Shown here: in pieces, positions 33,691 to 41,823 of the stretch
Layout of the letters: the number at the start of each line of letters is the position of its first letter
Numbering within the stretch: the stretch's first letter is position 1
DNA from: Candidatus Obscuribacter sp.
GTDB taxonomy: Bacteria; Cyanobacteriota; Vampirovibrionia; Obscuribacterales; Obscuribacteraceae
NCBI GenBank assembly: GCA_016712465.1
Contig: JADJQZ010000001.1
Location: forward strand, 6,014,001-6,078,000
Length of the DNA stretch: 64,000 bases
Reading direction: 5' to 3'
Made by a program: the position numbers and the translations under genes
Notes under the pieces: model-generated
The model's input: only the letters and a program-made list of their open reading frames with translations
Databases searched by the model: none
Told to the model about the DNA's origin: nothing

Positions 33691-35176
33691 TGTTCCTCCT
33701 TGGAAAGATTGTCGTAAGTAGCCAGCGAGTGCGGCAAAACAACAAGATCGGTAACGCTTTTGTCGTCCGGTAAATCAATCTCAATTGGCGAAAGCAGCCC
33801 CTTCTGCCTCCTCCTCCTCTCAAGTACGTTGGCAACATCTGCACAATGGCAAGCTCCAGAAGTCACCACTTCCTTGATTGACTCCTCCACTTCTGCCGGA
33901 CCATATAAGTCCAACAGCCTCAGCAATTTGCTTGTCAGCGAACCGATTGAATACCCCCGCTCCGCAGCCATACGGAACATCTCTCTTGCAGTTGGTGCCG
34001 AGCAAAATAGTCGATTCATGCCGCTGCCCTTCTTTGCCTTTTTCTTCTCTTCGACCAGCCTCGAAATGTGCTCGGTAGTCTCAATCTGACGCCGCTTTTC
34101 AAAGCAGCGCTTGTGCTTCGCTACCTCCTTCAATCCATCCAAGATACGCACCCAATCGCTGTCTGCTTGCACGGTGAGCTGCTTCTGCACGTATTCATGA
34201 GGTACTGAATAATCGTTCAGGTCATACCTGACATACGGTGCCTTGCCAACCGATACAACCGTGCTCTCAAATACTGCATACGGATTGTCCGGCAATGGCA
34301 TCAAGCTCTCTTGCTCTTGCTTAAATGCCTCTGCTACAGTCATTGTTCGGTCCTCTGAACACGGTCTGGTGCCTGCTACTTCTCGGCACCAGACTATCGC
34401 CTGATTGTTCAGGTCCTCCAGTCCATCCCACTTCCGCGCAGCAAAGAACGAATGCCTGATGTACTGTATCGCCCTCTCGACCCGCCCTTTTGATTGCCCC
34501 TGGCGATAGCTACTGGCTTCGGGGCATATCGGTAATACGCTGCAAAGTCCAGCAGCCGAGGATTGAATCGGATAGCATCGCCACTCCTCTCCAAAACGGC
34601 CGATTTCAAATTGTCGTACTTGACCTGCCTCGGCACACCTCCCCAACTGCAAAAGGCGTCTACGTGCCCCTGTAGAAAGTTCGCCGTGGACATGCCTGTG
34701 TAGAACTTCAGAAACACCTGCCGTGACCAGGACAAGACAATGACGAAAGCGTACAGTTGCCGCTCGGCATTACCGATTTTCACTTTCCCGAAGCAAGCCC
34801 AGTCAACCTGAGCCTCCTCTCCCTTAATCGTACTCAGCCTGAGATACGCTTCAGCTGCCGGTTTTGGTCGATGCCTGGCTAGCATGTCTCGAAAGTGGTC
34901 GATGCCCCCAGGATACCCTCTCTCTTTCACCATTGCATACAGCCGCGATCCCGTCAGTCTCGGATACTTCTGCAGCACAGAACGGATGTACGGCAAATAC
35001 GGGTCAATCAACGAACGCCTGATCCTGACCCGCTCAACGCTAATTCCATTTCTGGTTAATACCCGATCAACTACACCGTGATGAATCTGTAGCTGCCTGG
35101 CGATGGTGCCTCTTTTCCACTTCTCTGCGTAAAACAAGCGCAGGATCTCTGATTCTACTTCTTTTGAAACGCCCAC
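33687..35176 (-). pseudogene. istA: IstA transposase of the second IS21 element, frameshifted near 34500
   Basis: GTG at 35176 follows AGGAGG. The first frame (to 34409) has an HTH near residue 20 (T-I-A-R-Q-L-Q-I-H-H-G-V-V-D-R-V), the first catalytic Asp in Q-V-D-W-A and the second in K-Y-D-N-L-K. It then reads A-I-A-R-G-N-Q-K-G-G, whereas the second frame, ending at 33687, carries the expected Q-S-K-G-R-V-E-R-A-I with the catalytic Glu. The total span (1,490 bases) is not a multiple of three, confirming one indel. Both halves are otherwise well preserved, so decay is recent or the indel is a sequencing error. Confidence 0.82.
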
Positions 35177-35178
35177 TG

Positions 35179-35586
35179 TTACCTCCTGTTGTTCTTCCCA
35201 GGCGACATCGCCCGATGAAGTCTTGGCGTGCGAACGCCCACAAAGACGGCGCAACCGCTGCAGCGAATTAACACTGCATCTTCAGCCGGCTCGAATTTTG
35301 TGATTTCCGTAGAGACCACTTCCTCGGTCTCTGGACAAACAATGTCATCCTGACAAGCCTCAGGGGAACACTGATGCGTCACTTCTTCTTTGCACCGCCT
35401 CTTGTATTCTGCCTGCCGGTGGCTGTGTTTTAGCGCCCCCTTAAACGTGCGCTGGTAACGCCGCCCTGCCTCAGCCTGTCCCTGGCGGCGGTTTAGAAGT
35501 GCGCATTCTCGCCCGCAATAGCGGTTGCCACGATCACAGCTCCTGCAAAGCCTTACCTGTTCCCGGCATCGGGCGCAGTTGAACAT
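35179..35586 (-). CDS. Cys-rich zinc-finger protein upstream of istA
   Basis: A protein of about 135 residues from the ATG at 35586 (GTG 35613 is an alternative). It has C-A-R-C, C-R-S-C-D-R-G-N-R-Y-C-G-R-E-C at the N terminus, a basic centre (R-R-Q-G-Q-A-E-A-G-R-R-Y-Q-R-T, then H-R-Q-A-E-Y-K-R-R and V-T-H-Q), and C-S-G-C near the C terminus. Small proteins of this build accompany istA in some IS21-family elements. The stop lies two bases before the istA start, so the genes are co-transcribed. Probably DNA-binding; exact role unknown. Confidence 0.65.
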   Translation of the reverse strand: MFNCARCREQVRLCRSCDRGNRYCGRECALLNRRQGQAEAGRRYQRTFKGALKHSHRQAEYKRRCKEEVTHQCSPEACQDDIVCPETEEVVSTEITKFEPAEDAVLIRCSGCAVFVGVRTPRLHRAMSPGKNNRR

Positions 35587-36234
35587 TCGAAAGGAATCTT
35601 GCTCATCGTCCACTCAATGAGCAAAAAGGCCTGGACAGGACTCAATTCTTGTAGGAAACTCTCTCCTTCATCGTCCAATAGATGAATCCAGGGGTTCAAG
35701 TTGCAGCTTGAGCCCTTGACCTTTTTGCTAATTCCTAATTTCTCAAATCAACCCGAGAGGAACAATTGCTCGCGGAGGATATGCCTTGGCTATACGCCTC
35801 GCTCTGCCGTCAAGAAAGCTGCTTCTTTAAACCGCCGTCAACACTCATCCTGCAGCAACATCAAAATCAGTTTGACATCAGGCAACACCCTTGTAGGACA
35901 ACGCCAACGAGCGCTCGGCAACGTGGTGCTCTCAAAATCTTGCACAAGGTTTAGAAACAGCTCAGCAACTGTGGCTTGGTTAGCGCTCTTCGGCCATCTT
36001 GACTAAAATCACCGCAGCAGAACTTCATGTTCTTTCTTGAAGCGCGGTTACATTTAGCAATAACACAACCCGCTCATCATGCGGGGTTCGCCCTCTGCAT
36101 ATGATTCCGAGAGGAAAGCTAAAGGAAAATGCGATTGTCACGCTGCACCACTTGCAGTGCCTTCGCAGAGACACTCAGCAACCACATATGGTGAATCTAA
36201 TAAACTCTGTTTCACAGAAAGAAGAAGGTGAGCA
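35587..36234. other. Spacer beside the second IS21 element
   Basis: Mostly without genes. 35600-35740 contains short inverted and direct repeats (gctca...tgagc; ttcatc...gatgaa; tcaag...cttga; catcgtcca twice) that are probably part of the IS21 end. From 35740 to 36230 I see no convincing coding sequence and no strong hairpin. Confidence 0.4.
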
Positions 36235-36402
36235 GTGACAAAAGCTAATAACCCAAAAGAAAAGCCTATGCGAATAGTTTGCATGCAACCAGTAATCATG
36301 AAAGGCCATACCCCCATTCGTGCCGTGCGCGAAGATTCGAATGCTGCTCAATGCCTAGCGTTGCAAGACAAGCGCCCCAGAGAGGCGGTCAACCTGGTCT
36401 AA
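36235..36402 (+). CDS. Possible 55-residue protein
   Basis: A short frame starting at GTG 36235 with AAGG six bases upstream. It reads M-T-K-A-N-N-P-K-E-K-P-M-R-I-V-C and ends A-V-N-L-V. The amino-acid composition looks like real protein and the binding site is acceptable, but there is no family match and no conserved neighbour. Unknown function. Confidence 0.4.
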   Translation: MTKANNPKEKPMRIVCMQPVIMKGHTPIRAVREDSNAAQCLALQDKRPREAVNLV

Positions 36403-36419
36403 GCACCTTCGCAATTGAA

Positions 36420-36596
36420 TTATCCATCTCCCAATTTGATGCGCGGAACCTTGGTCAGTTTACACCTTCTCAAGGTGAACTCCCTCCACGTGCCGAACTG
36501 CGCATCCACTTCTTGAAATCGTCCCGACTGAAGGTGACCATCAATGAGCCGAAGCCGCCCCTTCAAGTCCTGCACCCATTCCCAATCGTCCGACAT
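36420..36596 (-). CDS. Possible 58-residue ORF in frame with the gene before it
   Basis: ATG 36596 opens a frame reading M-S-D-D-W-E-W-V-Q-D-L-K-G-R-L-R and ending K-L-G-D-G. It is in the same frame as the 133-residue ORF directly upstream, separated only by one TAA stop (36639-36641) and 14 open codons. The two may be one gene broken by a nonsense mutation, or two coupled small genes. No strong binding site precedes the ATG. Confidence 0.35.
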   Translation of the reverse strand: MSDDWEWVQDLKGRLRLIDGHLQSGRFQEVDAQFGTWREFTLRRCKLTKVPRIKLGDG

Positions 36597-36638
36597 CAAG
36601 CCGAGCCCATCTTCAGGCGAAGCGCCGAATTGAGCGAC

Positions 36639-37040
36639 TTACAAACTGTCTAAGCTGGACTGATCAATCCCCAACTCATCGCACGTGACATTGTATGCAG
36701 GTTGAATCGCAAGACGAGAAAACCGCCCGCCTCGAAAACAAACATTCAAATGAAAACAAGCAACGGCACTTTGAACGCCACCTTCGACCCGCTCCGTAAT
36801 TGAGTACTGCCAAACCTCCTCCTGCCATCGCTCTAACGGGCGACTTCCAGGCGGTGTTAACACTAAGGGCGAACCGAAGAGGCGCTCGATCTCTGCCTTG
36901 TTGCCGGCAGCGACCTGCTGAAGACTTGAGGATACCAGTTGCCACCGCTCAGCATCGTTCGCCCCTGGCAGCAGTGGAGCTACATCAGTGGAGAGAAATC
37001 CATAGGGCTTTCCAGCTTGGTCCAATTCCTCAACCTCCAA
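36639..37040 (-). CDS. Hypothetical protein, 133 residues
   Basis: A soluble protein without signal peptide. The pattern A-A-G-N-K-A-E-I-E-R-L-F-G-S-P, then W-Q-E-E-V-W-Q-Y-S-I-T and C-F-H-L-N-V-C-F-R-G-G-R-F-S-R-L resembles the alpha-then-beta order of BamE/SmpA-like domains (G-x-P turn, strands with W-x-Y). It ends at a TAA after which the same frame stays open to 36420. Function unknown. Confidence 0.5.
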   Translation of the reverse strand: MEVEELDQAGKPYGFLSTDVAPLLPGANDAERWQLVSSSLQQVAAGNKAEIERLFGSPLVLTPPGSRPLERWQEEVWQYSITERVEGGVQSAVACFHLNVCFRGGRFSRLAIQPAYNVTCDELGIDQSSLDSL

Positions 37041-37382
37041 TTAACGCTGAATTGTGCGTGCGACCCACTCTAAGACAGGGGATACCGAGAGACAATATCA
37101 AAGAGTATCTCAATTGAAAATATCGATCTAGCTGATTCTGAATTTAGGCAAACTTTTGGCATCCGGTTAATCCCAATGGCGACAGCTACGAACATCCGCC
37201 ATAATGTGACTGTGCCACGGTATAAAAACCTTTCAAACCTCAGAGACACTCTGAACTAAGCCAATCTTCGCGATAGCACCAAAAGCGAAACATGCTCAAC
37301 CAGAACATTTTTGACAAGTTCTCAATTCTCAGGCAGATACGCAATTCCAATCACCGGCTCTAGACAAACTGGAACTTAACAA
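37041..37382. other. Gene-free spacer
   Basis: About 340 AT-richer bases between two divergent genes. No hairpin, repeat or RNA gene stands out; promoters for both neighbours are expected here but no good -35/-10 pair was found. Confidence 0.4.
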
Positions 37383-37970
37383 GTGAACAACGAACAGGTT
37401 TCTGATACACCGACCATACATCGCTCGGCTTTACTGACACAGCTCGCTTCGTTGGTCGCCTGCGCCGTATTGCAAGGGAATGTCACGAGCGAGGACTTCC
37501 TGTTCGAAAATATGTGCCTGAATCAACTGCTGATTGCTGGCAGCGTTCTCATTCAAATCAATGTCATCGCAACCCTTCTAAAAGAGAAACCAGCGCTTCA
37601 TAAACTTTGTATAGCCGGATTGCTTGGAATAATTCCATCTCTTGCCTCGGCACTTTGGATAATTCAGTCGGCTGCTACCCACTCTTCTTTTTACAGCAAC
37701 AAGACTTTGGTCACATTCAGGGACTTTGGCAAACAAACCATCTTGGTATTTCTGGAAGAAACGGATTTAGATCCCAACATCGTTGTTTTCTCCAGGATGG
37801 AAGGAGTGCTTGGCCCCATCAAGATAATTCGAAGAGTCGGCAGATACATTCGTATGGAAAGCGCTAGCTGGAAACCATCCGGTCCACCAGCCTTAGAAAT
37901 CTACAACGGACGCAGGAGCACCACCCTTCTTTTCAATCCGCATGGAGACCTGACTAATCGAACAAATTGA
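37383..37970 (+). CDS. Small membrane protein of unknown function
   Basis: A 195-residue protein from GTG 37383. Hydrophobic segments lie near residues 18-33, 48-65 and 75-100 (L-C-I-A-G-L-L-G-I-I-P-S-L-A-S-A-L-W). The second half is soluble and strand-rich (I-L-V-F-L-E-E-T, I-K-I-I-R-R-V-G-R-Y-I-R-M-E), ending L-F-N-P-H-G-D-L-T. No family recognised. It is convergent with the next gene, with 19 bases between stops. Confidence 0.55.
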   Translation: MNNEQVSDTPTIHRSALLTQLASLVACAVLQGNVTSEDFLFENMCLNQLLIAGSVLIQINVIATLLKEKPALHKLCIAGLLGIIPSLASALWIIQSAATHSSFYSNKTLVTFRDFGKQTILVFLEETDLDPNIVVFSRMEGVLGPIKIIRRVGRYIRMESASWKPSGPPALEIYNGRRSTTLLFNPHGDLTNRTN

Positions 37971-37989
37971 GGATCCGCCGGCGTATAGC

Positions 37990-38742
37990 TCAGGGCGCTA
38001 CCGCCCTCAGAATCAGCCTACCGGCATCACACGACTCGAGAACCCGATTCAAGAACTCTTCGTCACATACGCTCATGAACTGGGCTCTACCGGCGGAAGA
38101 TACTGGATGACTCAGTTTGTATCTATCATACTTCTCGTACACTAGAAGTGCGCACTCTCTTGCAAGAGCAAACTCACCGAGATAGAGGTAGCAAGCGATC
38201 TTGCGTGCAGACGGCTGCCTTTCGGCAATAACTCGCTCAAACAAGTCTTGCTCAGTCAGAAGTTTGAGCCGCGGCACCAAACTTTCGCTTATCGCCTCAA
38301 CCCACAAACTTCCGATATGCGCAAGCTCTTCAGCACCAGTGTTTTTTGATATCCAAGAGTTGCCTCCGCAGAGAATCCTTTCCTCCTGAAACTGCGGCCA
38401 GTTAAGAGGGTTCCTTAGGATAGGAGCGACCGGAAAGGAATCTCCGGCACGAGAGTACTCTCGCAGGATCCTGGTGAGACCCAAATGCCCAACAAAATTA
38501 CCGATACTAAAAAGCAAGCTTCCAGTTTTTATGACCCCTCTAACCTGCAACAATAGCACCAGATCTCCATTCAGGCTCAAGTAGAATGACTCAAGCGGAA
38601 CATCTGACGCATTACCAGGACCACGAACAGCAATTGAAGGTCCTGGAATATCAATGTGTTTCAGCCCCCGAGAAACCAACCCGTCATAGACTGCTTGGTA
38701 AAGAGGTCTGTACCACCTGTCTTGCGCTACATTAATAGGCAT
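37990..38742 (-). CDS. Hypothetical cytoplasmic protein, 250 residues
   Basis: No signal or membrane segment. The N-terminal third is mixed alpha/beta (Y-R-P-L-Y-Q-A-V-Y-D-G-L; F-Y-L-S-L-N-G-D-L-V-L-L-L-Q-V-R), and the C-terminal part is helical (L-G-E-F-A-L-A-R-E-C-A-L-L-V-Y-E-K-Y-D-R-Y). The latter is reminiscent of one TPR unit but there is no array. Lies in a run of unrecognised genes. Function unknown. Confidence 0.55.
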   Translation of the reverse strand: MPINVAQDRWYRPLYQAVYDGLVSRGLKHIDIPGPSIAVRGPGNASDVPLESFYLSLNGDLVLLLQVRGVIKTGSLLFSIGNFVGHLGLTRILREYSRAGDSFPVAPILRNPLNWPQFQEERILCGGNSWISKNTGAEELAHIGSLWVEAISESLVPRLKLLTEQDLFERVIAERQPSARKIACYLYLGEFALARECALLVYEKYDRYKLSHPVSSAGRAQFMSVCDEEFLNRVLESCDAGRLILRAVAP

Positions 38743-38837
38743 CCGTTCTAAGCCTCACAAGGTTTCCACACTGTATATTCTTACTCCGGCTACTATAGCA
38801 GCTCGTGCGAAACTGGCCATGACAGAAGTCATTCTAA

Positions 38838-39455
38838 CTAATGTAGCCTCGAAACCGATAGAAAGCGGGTAGTGTCAATTATGCTCTTGACGCCCCATTC
38901 GCGAAAGTAGTCTGTAGCAAGCTCATCCGACAGCTCACCAAGCAAGCAAGAAATGCGCTTCTCCTCCTGTTTGCATACTTTGCTCGGAAACAGGAAAAAC
39001 AAAGTATCCGAGTTGGCACCTATAAGGCTCACACCAAGACCTTCCAACTCTCTACAAATCCCACGCTGCCTGTCTAGGGGTACGGAATCGTCGCGTTGCT
39101 CTTCTGAAAGGCCGGCTAAGGCAGTAATCGCCATCAAATCCAGCTTATACACAGGAAACACCAGGATCTCCAGCATAGTACCAGCCTTAGCTGCCGATGC
39201 TCTATCTAAGCGACTCTCGGAAACAATTATGAAACTGTGAGCACCACCGATTGCTTTCTCAAAATTAAAGATCCACTCTGCATTACAAGCGCTGGCGAGA
39301 TGGCACTCCAACTTAAGAGTTGGCTTACGCAGCATAGCCGCCAATTGCGGTCTATTGCGGTCAAGCCACTTCCAATCCGTATTAAAACGGTTTTCGATTT
39401 GATCGCCTTGTCCAGAGCCATTTAGCCCCTTCAAACACTGCTCCACAAATGTCAA
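38838..39455 (-). CDS. Hypothetical cytoplasmic protein, 205 residues
   Basis: Starts at TTG 39455, which overlaps the TGA of the preceding short frame (TTGA); GTG 39446 is an alternative. Mixed alpha/beta composition (H-S-F-I-I-V-S-E-S-R-L; T-M-L-E-I-L-V-F-P-V-Y-K-L-D). No motif recognised. Codon use is AT-richer than the 51-57 kb genes. Confidence 0.5.
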   Translation of the reverse strand: MTFVEQCLKGLNGSGQGDQIENRFNTDWKWLDRNRPQLAAMLRKPTLKLECHLASACNAEWIFNFEKAIGGAHSFIIVSESRLDRASAAKAGTMLEILVFPVYKLDLMAITALAGLSEEQRDDSVPLDRQRGICRELEGLGVSLIGANSDTLFFLFPSKVCKQEEKRISCLLGELSDELATDYFREWGVKSIIDTTRFLSVSRLH

Positions 39456-39652
39456 TTTTGAGCAGGCGAGTCGAACTGAATTCGCACCGCGCCTCCAGTC
39501 GAAGCACTCTGTGGGCGCGAATGCTCACTTCCGGCCAGCGCAATCAAGCGAAAGTTTCGGCAACCAAGATTGACTAACTGTTGAAAGTTAGCACCAAGTC
39601 CACTGTCAAATTTACTAAGGGTCCTGAAGTCCGAAGTTTTTGTGTAGTCCAT
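39452..39652 (-). CDS. Possible short or broken gene, 66 residues
   Basis: The frame reads M-D-Y-T-K-T-S-D-F-R-T-L-S-K-F and ends F-D-S-P-A-Q-N. Its stop overlaps the start of the next gene, which favours real translation. In another frame just upstream (39574-39774) the sequence M-A-T-R-S-S-Q-Y-A-G-K-P-V-N-A-M-P also looks protein-like, so the two may be pieces of one frameshifted gene. Confidence 0.3.
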   Translation of the reverse strand: MDYTKTSDFRTLSKFDSGLGANFQQLVNLGCRNFRLIALAGSEHSRPQSASTGGAVRIQFDSPAQN

Positions 39653-39880
39653 AGCTCAGGTGCACTCCCAATGGTCACCATAAATTGTAGCAAGGCTTCC
39701 CAAGCTGTAAGCCATTTCGCGATTGGCATTGCATTAACTGGCTTTCCTGCATATTGAGAACTGCGGGTTGCCACCGTAGCTGACCGAAGACCGTCCCCTC
39801 AGCGGAATCACAGATTTGACTCAAAAGCATGTGCCGCCTTAAGATGACGGCAAATTAGTCTGCCGAGCAATAGTAATCAA

Positions 39881-40612
39881 ATGCGCTGGAAAACAATAAC
39901 TGACATTCGTTTATACATAAAGGCGGCCCCGGAGCAAAAAATGGCAGTGTGGAAAAATGGTCCACCTGATTCTAAGGAGTTTCAGTGCTTAGCTTTTAGA
40001 TTTGCTAGAAAACTGAGAGAGCTTGGCTTTCAAACACCGCAATATGATCATGTCTATTTATACTTGATCCCCGAACTCACACACGGCGAAGCTGCATTCC
40101 TAGAAGGGTTCGCTAATAGAAAAGGTCCGCGGGCTATGGCATGCAACCTCAAAGTAGGAGTCTCACCGGACCAGTGGGCTCTCTTGAACGAGCTGGAACG
40201 CACTGAGTTTATGGTACATCTAATCTCAAACGCATTGCATTTTCTGGCCGTTGAGGATTCTTTAGATGCCTCCTTAGTGGGCCAGGTGAAAGACCTCATG
40301 CTCAAACATGGAAGCGACTTAGAGATAGTCCAAATGCGAAAGAAAAAGGGAAGTCTGGAGGTTGCAGTTTCTTACACTATCGAGGAAGACTCAAAACTCT
40401 ATGTGTCTTGGCATGACGTAAAGACAAATCAAAGCGGACGAAAACTAGTTCTGCTCCTAATAAGATCTAAAGATGCTCCGAGTCTTGTTAGAAAGGTTTC
40501 CATATCAAAGGAAGGCATAACTCTGATTCCAGGCGATTCTGCACGAGACAAAGCACAGCGCATTGACTATATAGGACTGATGGAATTTCCCATACACGTT
40601 CCGATTCAGTGA
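39881..40612 (+). CDS. Hypothetical cytoplasmic protein, 243 residues
   Basis: ATG 39881 without an evident binding site. Charged, no membrane segment. Segments such as F-A-R-K-L-R-E-L-G-F and Y-D-H-V-Y-L-Y-L-I-P-E-L suggest an alpha/beta fold; the last 70 residues are strand-rich (K-L-V-L-L-L-I-R-S-K-D). No recognised family. Convergent with the next gene (16 bases between stops). Confidence 0.55.
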   Translation: MRWKTITDIRLYIKAAPEQKMAVWKNGPPDSKEFQCLAFRFARKLRELGFQTPQYDHVYLYLIPELTHGEAAFLEGFANRKGPRAMACNLKVGVSPDQWALLNELERTEFMVHLISNALHFLAVEDSLDASLVGQVKDLMLKHGSDLEIVQMRKKKGSLEVAVSYTIEEDSKLYVSWHDVKTNQSGRKLVLLLIRSKDAPSLVRKVSISKEGITLIPGDSARDKAQRIDYIGLMEFPIHVPIQ

Positions 40613-40628
40613 TAATTGTCCCGCTTCC

Positions 40629-41390
40629 TCAATAAATATCTCCGAGTTCGTAAAACATCACTCCCAGCGTCTCTTCCACCAGCTTCTTCAAGTCTGGGTG
40701 AATACGAATCGCTGTCTCGGAATCAATATTCGGTATAGCTTTACCACAATCGATCGCTAAAGCAAAACAGGAGGTAGCACCGCCGGCCACCTCAGTTTCA
40801 ATACCTGTCCACACGTCACGACAGACTGCAAACACATCACCGGGATCAAAGAGTGTCCCGCACTCCGGACAATTCTTGTGGATTCTCCCATTGAAAAATG
40901 GACCGCCATCAGCATAGAATTCCAGAGATGCTCCACACTTGCAATCGACATTGCTAAGCGGATCAATAATCTCAGAAACTCTGTGTAAGTAATTTTCGGC
41001 AATCTGAAGCTGAATCTCGAAGTAGATTTCTGTCTCTTCGCCTACACTCTGATCGAAAGGGTATCGCAGACTCCGGCACTTTTCAAAACCGTAAATCGGC
41101 CATATAAGCAAAAGGTCGGCAGGCAGCCGCGCAGCAAACCACTCTGAAGTAGCCGGATAGGGAATCGATTCGCAATCTTTGGTCTGCGGTTCTCGCCGGA
41201 AACCGCCAGTCTTTCTGGCCAACTCAAAATCGCAAGAGCAACTAAAGTCAAGCTGACTAAACCCAGCCGAGTCTGGTCGGCATAACCAACTGCCGTTATA
41301 CAAACCAGCAATCAGCTTTTCCAACTGCTGCGGCGAGGGCTGGAAAGCATGGTCTTTCGGCAAAAGGTAATGTATGTGCTCAACACCCAT
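40629..41390 (-). CDS. Hypothetical protein with a zinc-ribbon-like Cys cluster
   Basis: A 253-residue cytoplasmic protein. Residues 150-180 have C-K-C-G-A-S-L-E-F-Y and, about 20 residues later, K-N-C-P-E-C-G-T-L-F, a convincing four-Cys zinc ribbon. An additional C-S-C-D occurs near residue 52. The first 50 residues (H-Y-L-L-P-K-D-H-A-F-Q-P-S-P) resemble a conserved opening of small unknown proteins. Function unknown. Confidence 0.6.
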   Translation of the reverse strand: MGVEHIHYLLPKDHAFQPSPQQLEKLIAGLYNGSWLCRPDSAGFSQLDFSCSCDFELARKTGGFRREPQTKDCESIPYPATSEWFAARLPADLLLIWPIYGFEKCRSLRYPFDQSVGEETEIYFEIQLQIAENYLHRVSEIIDPLSNVDCKCGASLEFYADGGPFFNGRIHKNCPECGTLFDPGDVFAVCRDVWTGIETEVAGGATSCFALAIDCGKAIPNIDSETAIRIHPDLKKLVEETLGVMFYELGDIY

Positions 41391-41543
41391 CTTCTACAAG
41401 CCTAAACGTCGGTGTACTCGGCACCCTCGGAGACTATCACAATACGGACAGGCACCACTGCTAATCTTAGCAGCACAAACAAGAAAGTTAAAACCAAAGG
41501 ACCAAAACACATTGATTGACCATTACTATAGGTCAATCCGCTC

Positions 41544-41651
41544 TTAAAGAACATCGGAGAACTCCTCCGACCGCCGACCAAACATCTTCAAAAGATCGAT
41601 AAAACTCGGAGCGATATCTAAAATCTCCTCCTCTGTAAAAGGCAGATTCAT
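41544..41651 (-). CDS. Possible 35-residue ORF or gene remnant
   Basis: The frame after ATG 41651 encodes acidic helical sequence (F-T-E-E-E-I-L-D-I-A-P-S-F-I-D-L-L-K-M-F-G) ending E-F-S-D-V-L. Coding potential looks good for such a short frame, and the frame is open for 13 further codons upstream of the ATG. No binding site is evident. It is either a micro-protein or the 3' scrap of a deleted gene. Confidence 0.25.
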   Translation of the reverse strand: MNLPFTEEEILDIAPSFIDLLKMFGRRSEEFSDVL

Positions 41652-41723
41652 TGCAACTTCAAGAGATGTGGCAAGCTCGATGACGCCTCTAGACTAAATC
41701 ACCACTATGCACGAAATTATTAC

Positions 41724-41741
41724 TAATTTCGCTCACGCCTC
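41724..41741 (+). repeat. 18-bp intergenic word shared with 5039-5056
   Basis: TAATTTCGCTCACGCCTC, identical to 5039-5056. Here its first eight bases are also the right arm of the perfect inverted repeat at 41712-41731; the copy at 5039 lacks that exact left arm but has gagcga/tcgctc nearby. Confidence 0.6.
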
Positions 41742-41823
41742 ATTTTTCAAGTCAGATCCCCCAGGTCAATTCGAATCCCCCGTCCTCCTTTCAAATTCCC
41801 CTGGCACCTGATTTAATTGGGGC

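Larger units (their letters stand above)
32711..35613 (-). mobile_element. Second IS21-family element, frameshifted, ends not resolved
   Basis: The gene order on the minus strand is Cys-rich ORF, istA, istB, small Cys-containing ORF. The proteins differ clearly from those of the 21.7-24.7 kb element, so this is another IS21 subgroup. The limits given are the coding core. At the upstream side the word catcgtcca occurs twice (about 35605 and 35671) and tttttgct/agcaaaaa occurs in both orientations at 35620 and 35722, possibly transposase sites. I could not pair them with a left end or find a target duplication. istA and istB both carry one-base frameshifts. Confidence 0.75.
41391..41823. other. 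Spacer with a small ORF and an inverted repeat
   Basis: Between the zinc-ribbon gene and the histidine kinase. A minus-strand 35-codon frame (41544-41651) reads M-N-L-P-F-T-E-E-E-I-L-D-I and looks protein-like; upstream it stays open a little and then stops, so it may be the end of a lost gene. CGAAATTA TTAC TAATTTCG (41712-41731) is a perfect 8-bp inverted repeat that overlaps the 18-bp word shared with 5039-5056, about 90 bases before the kinase start. Confidence 0.45.
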
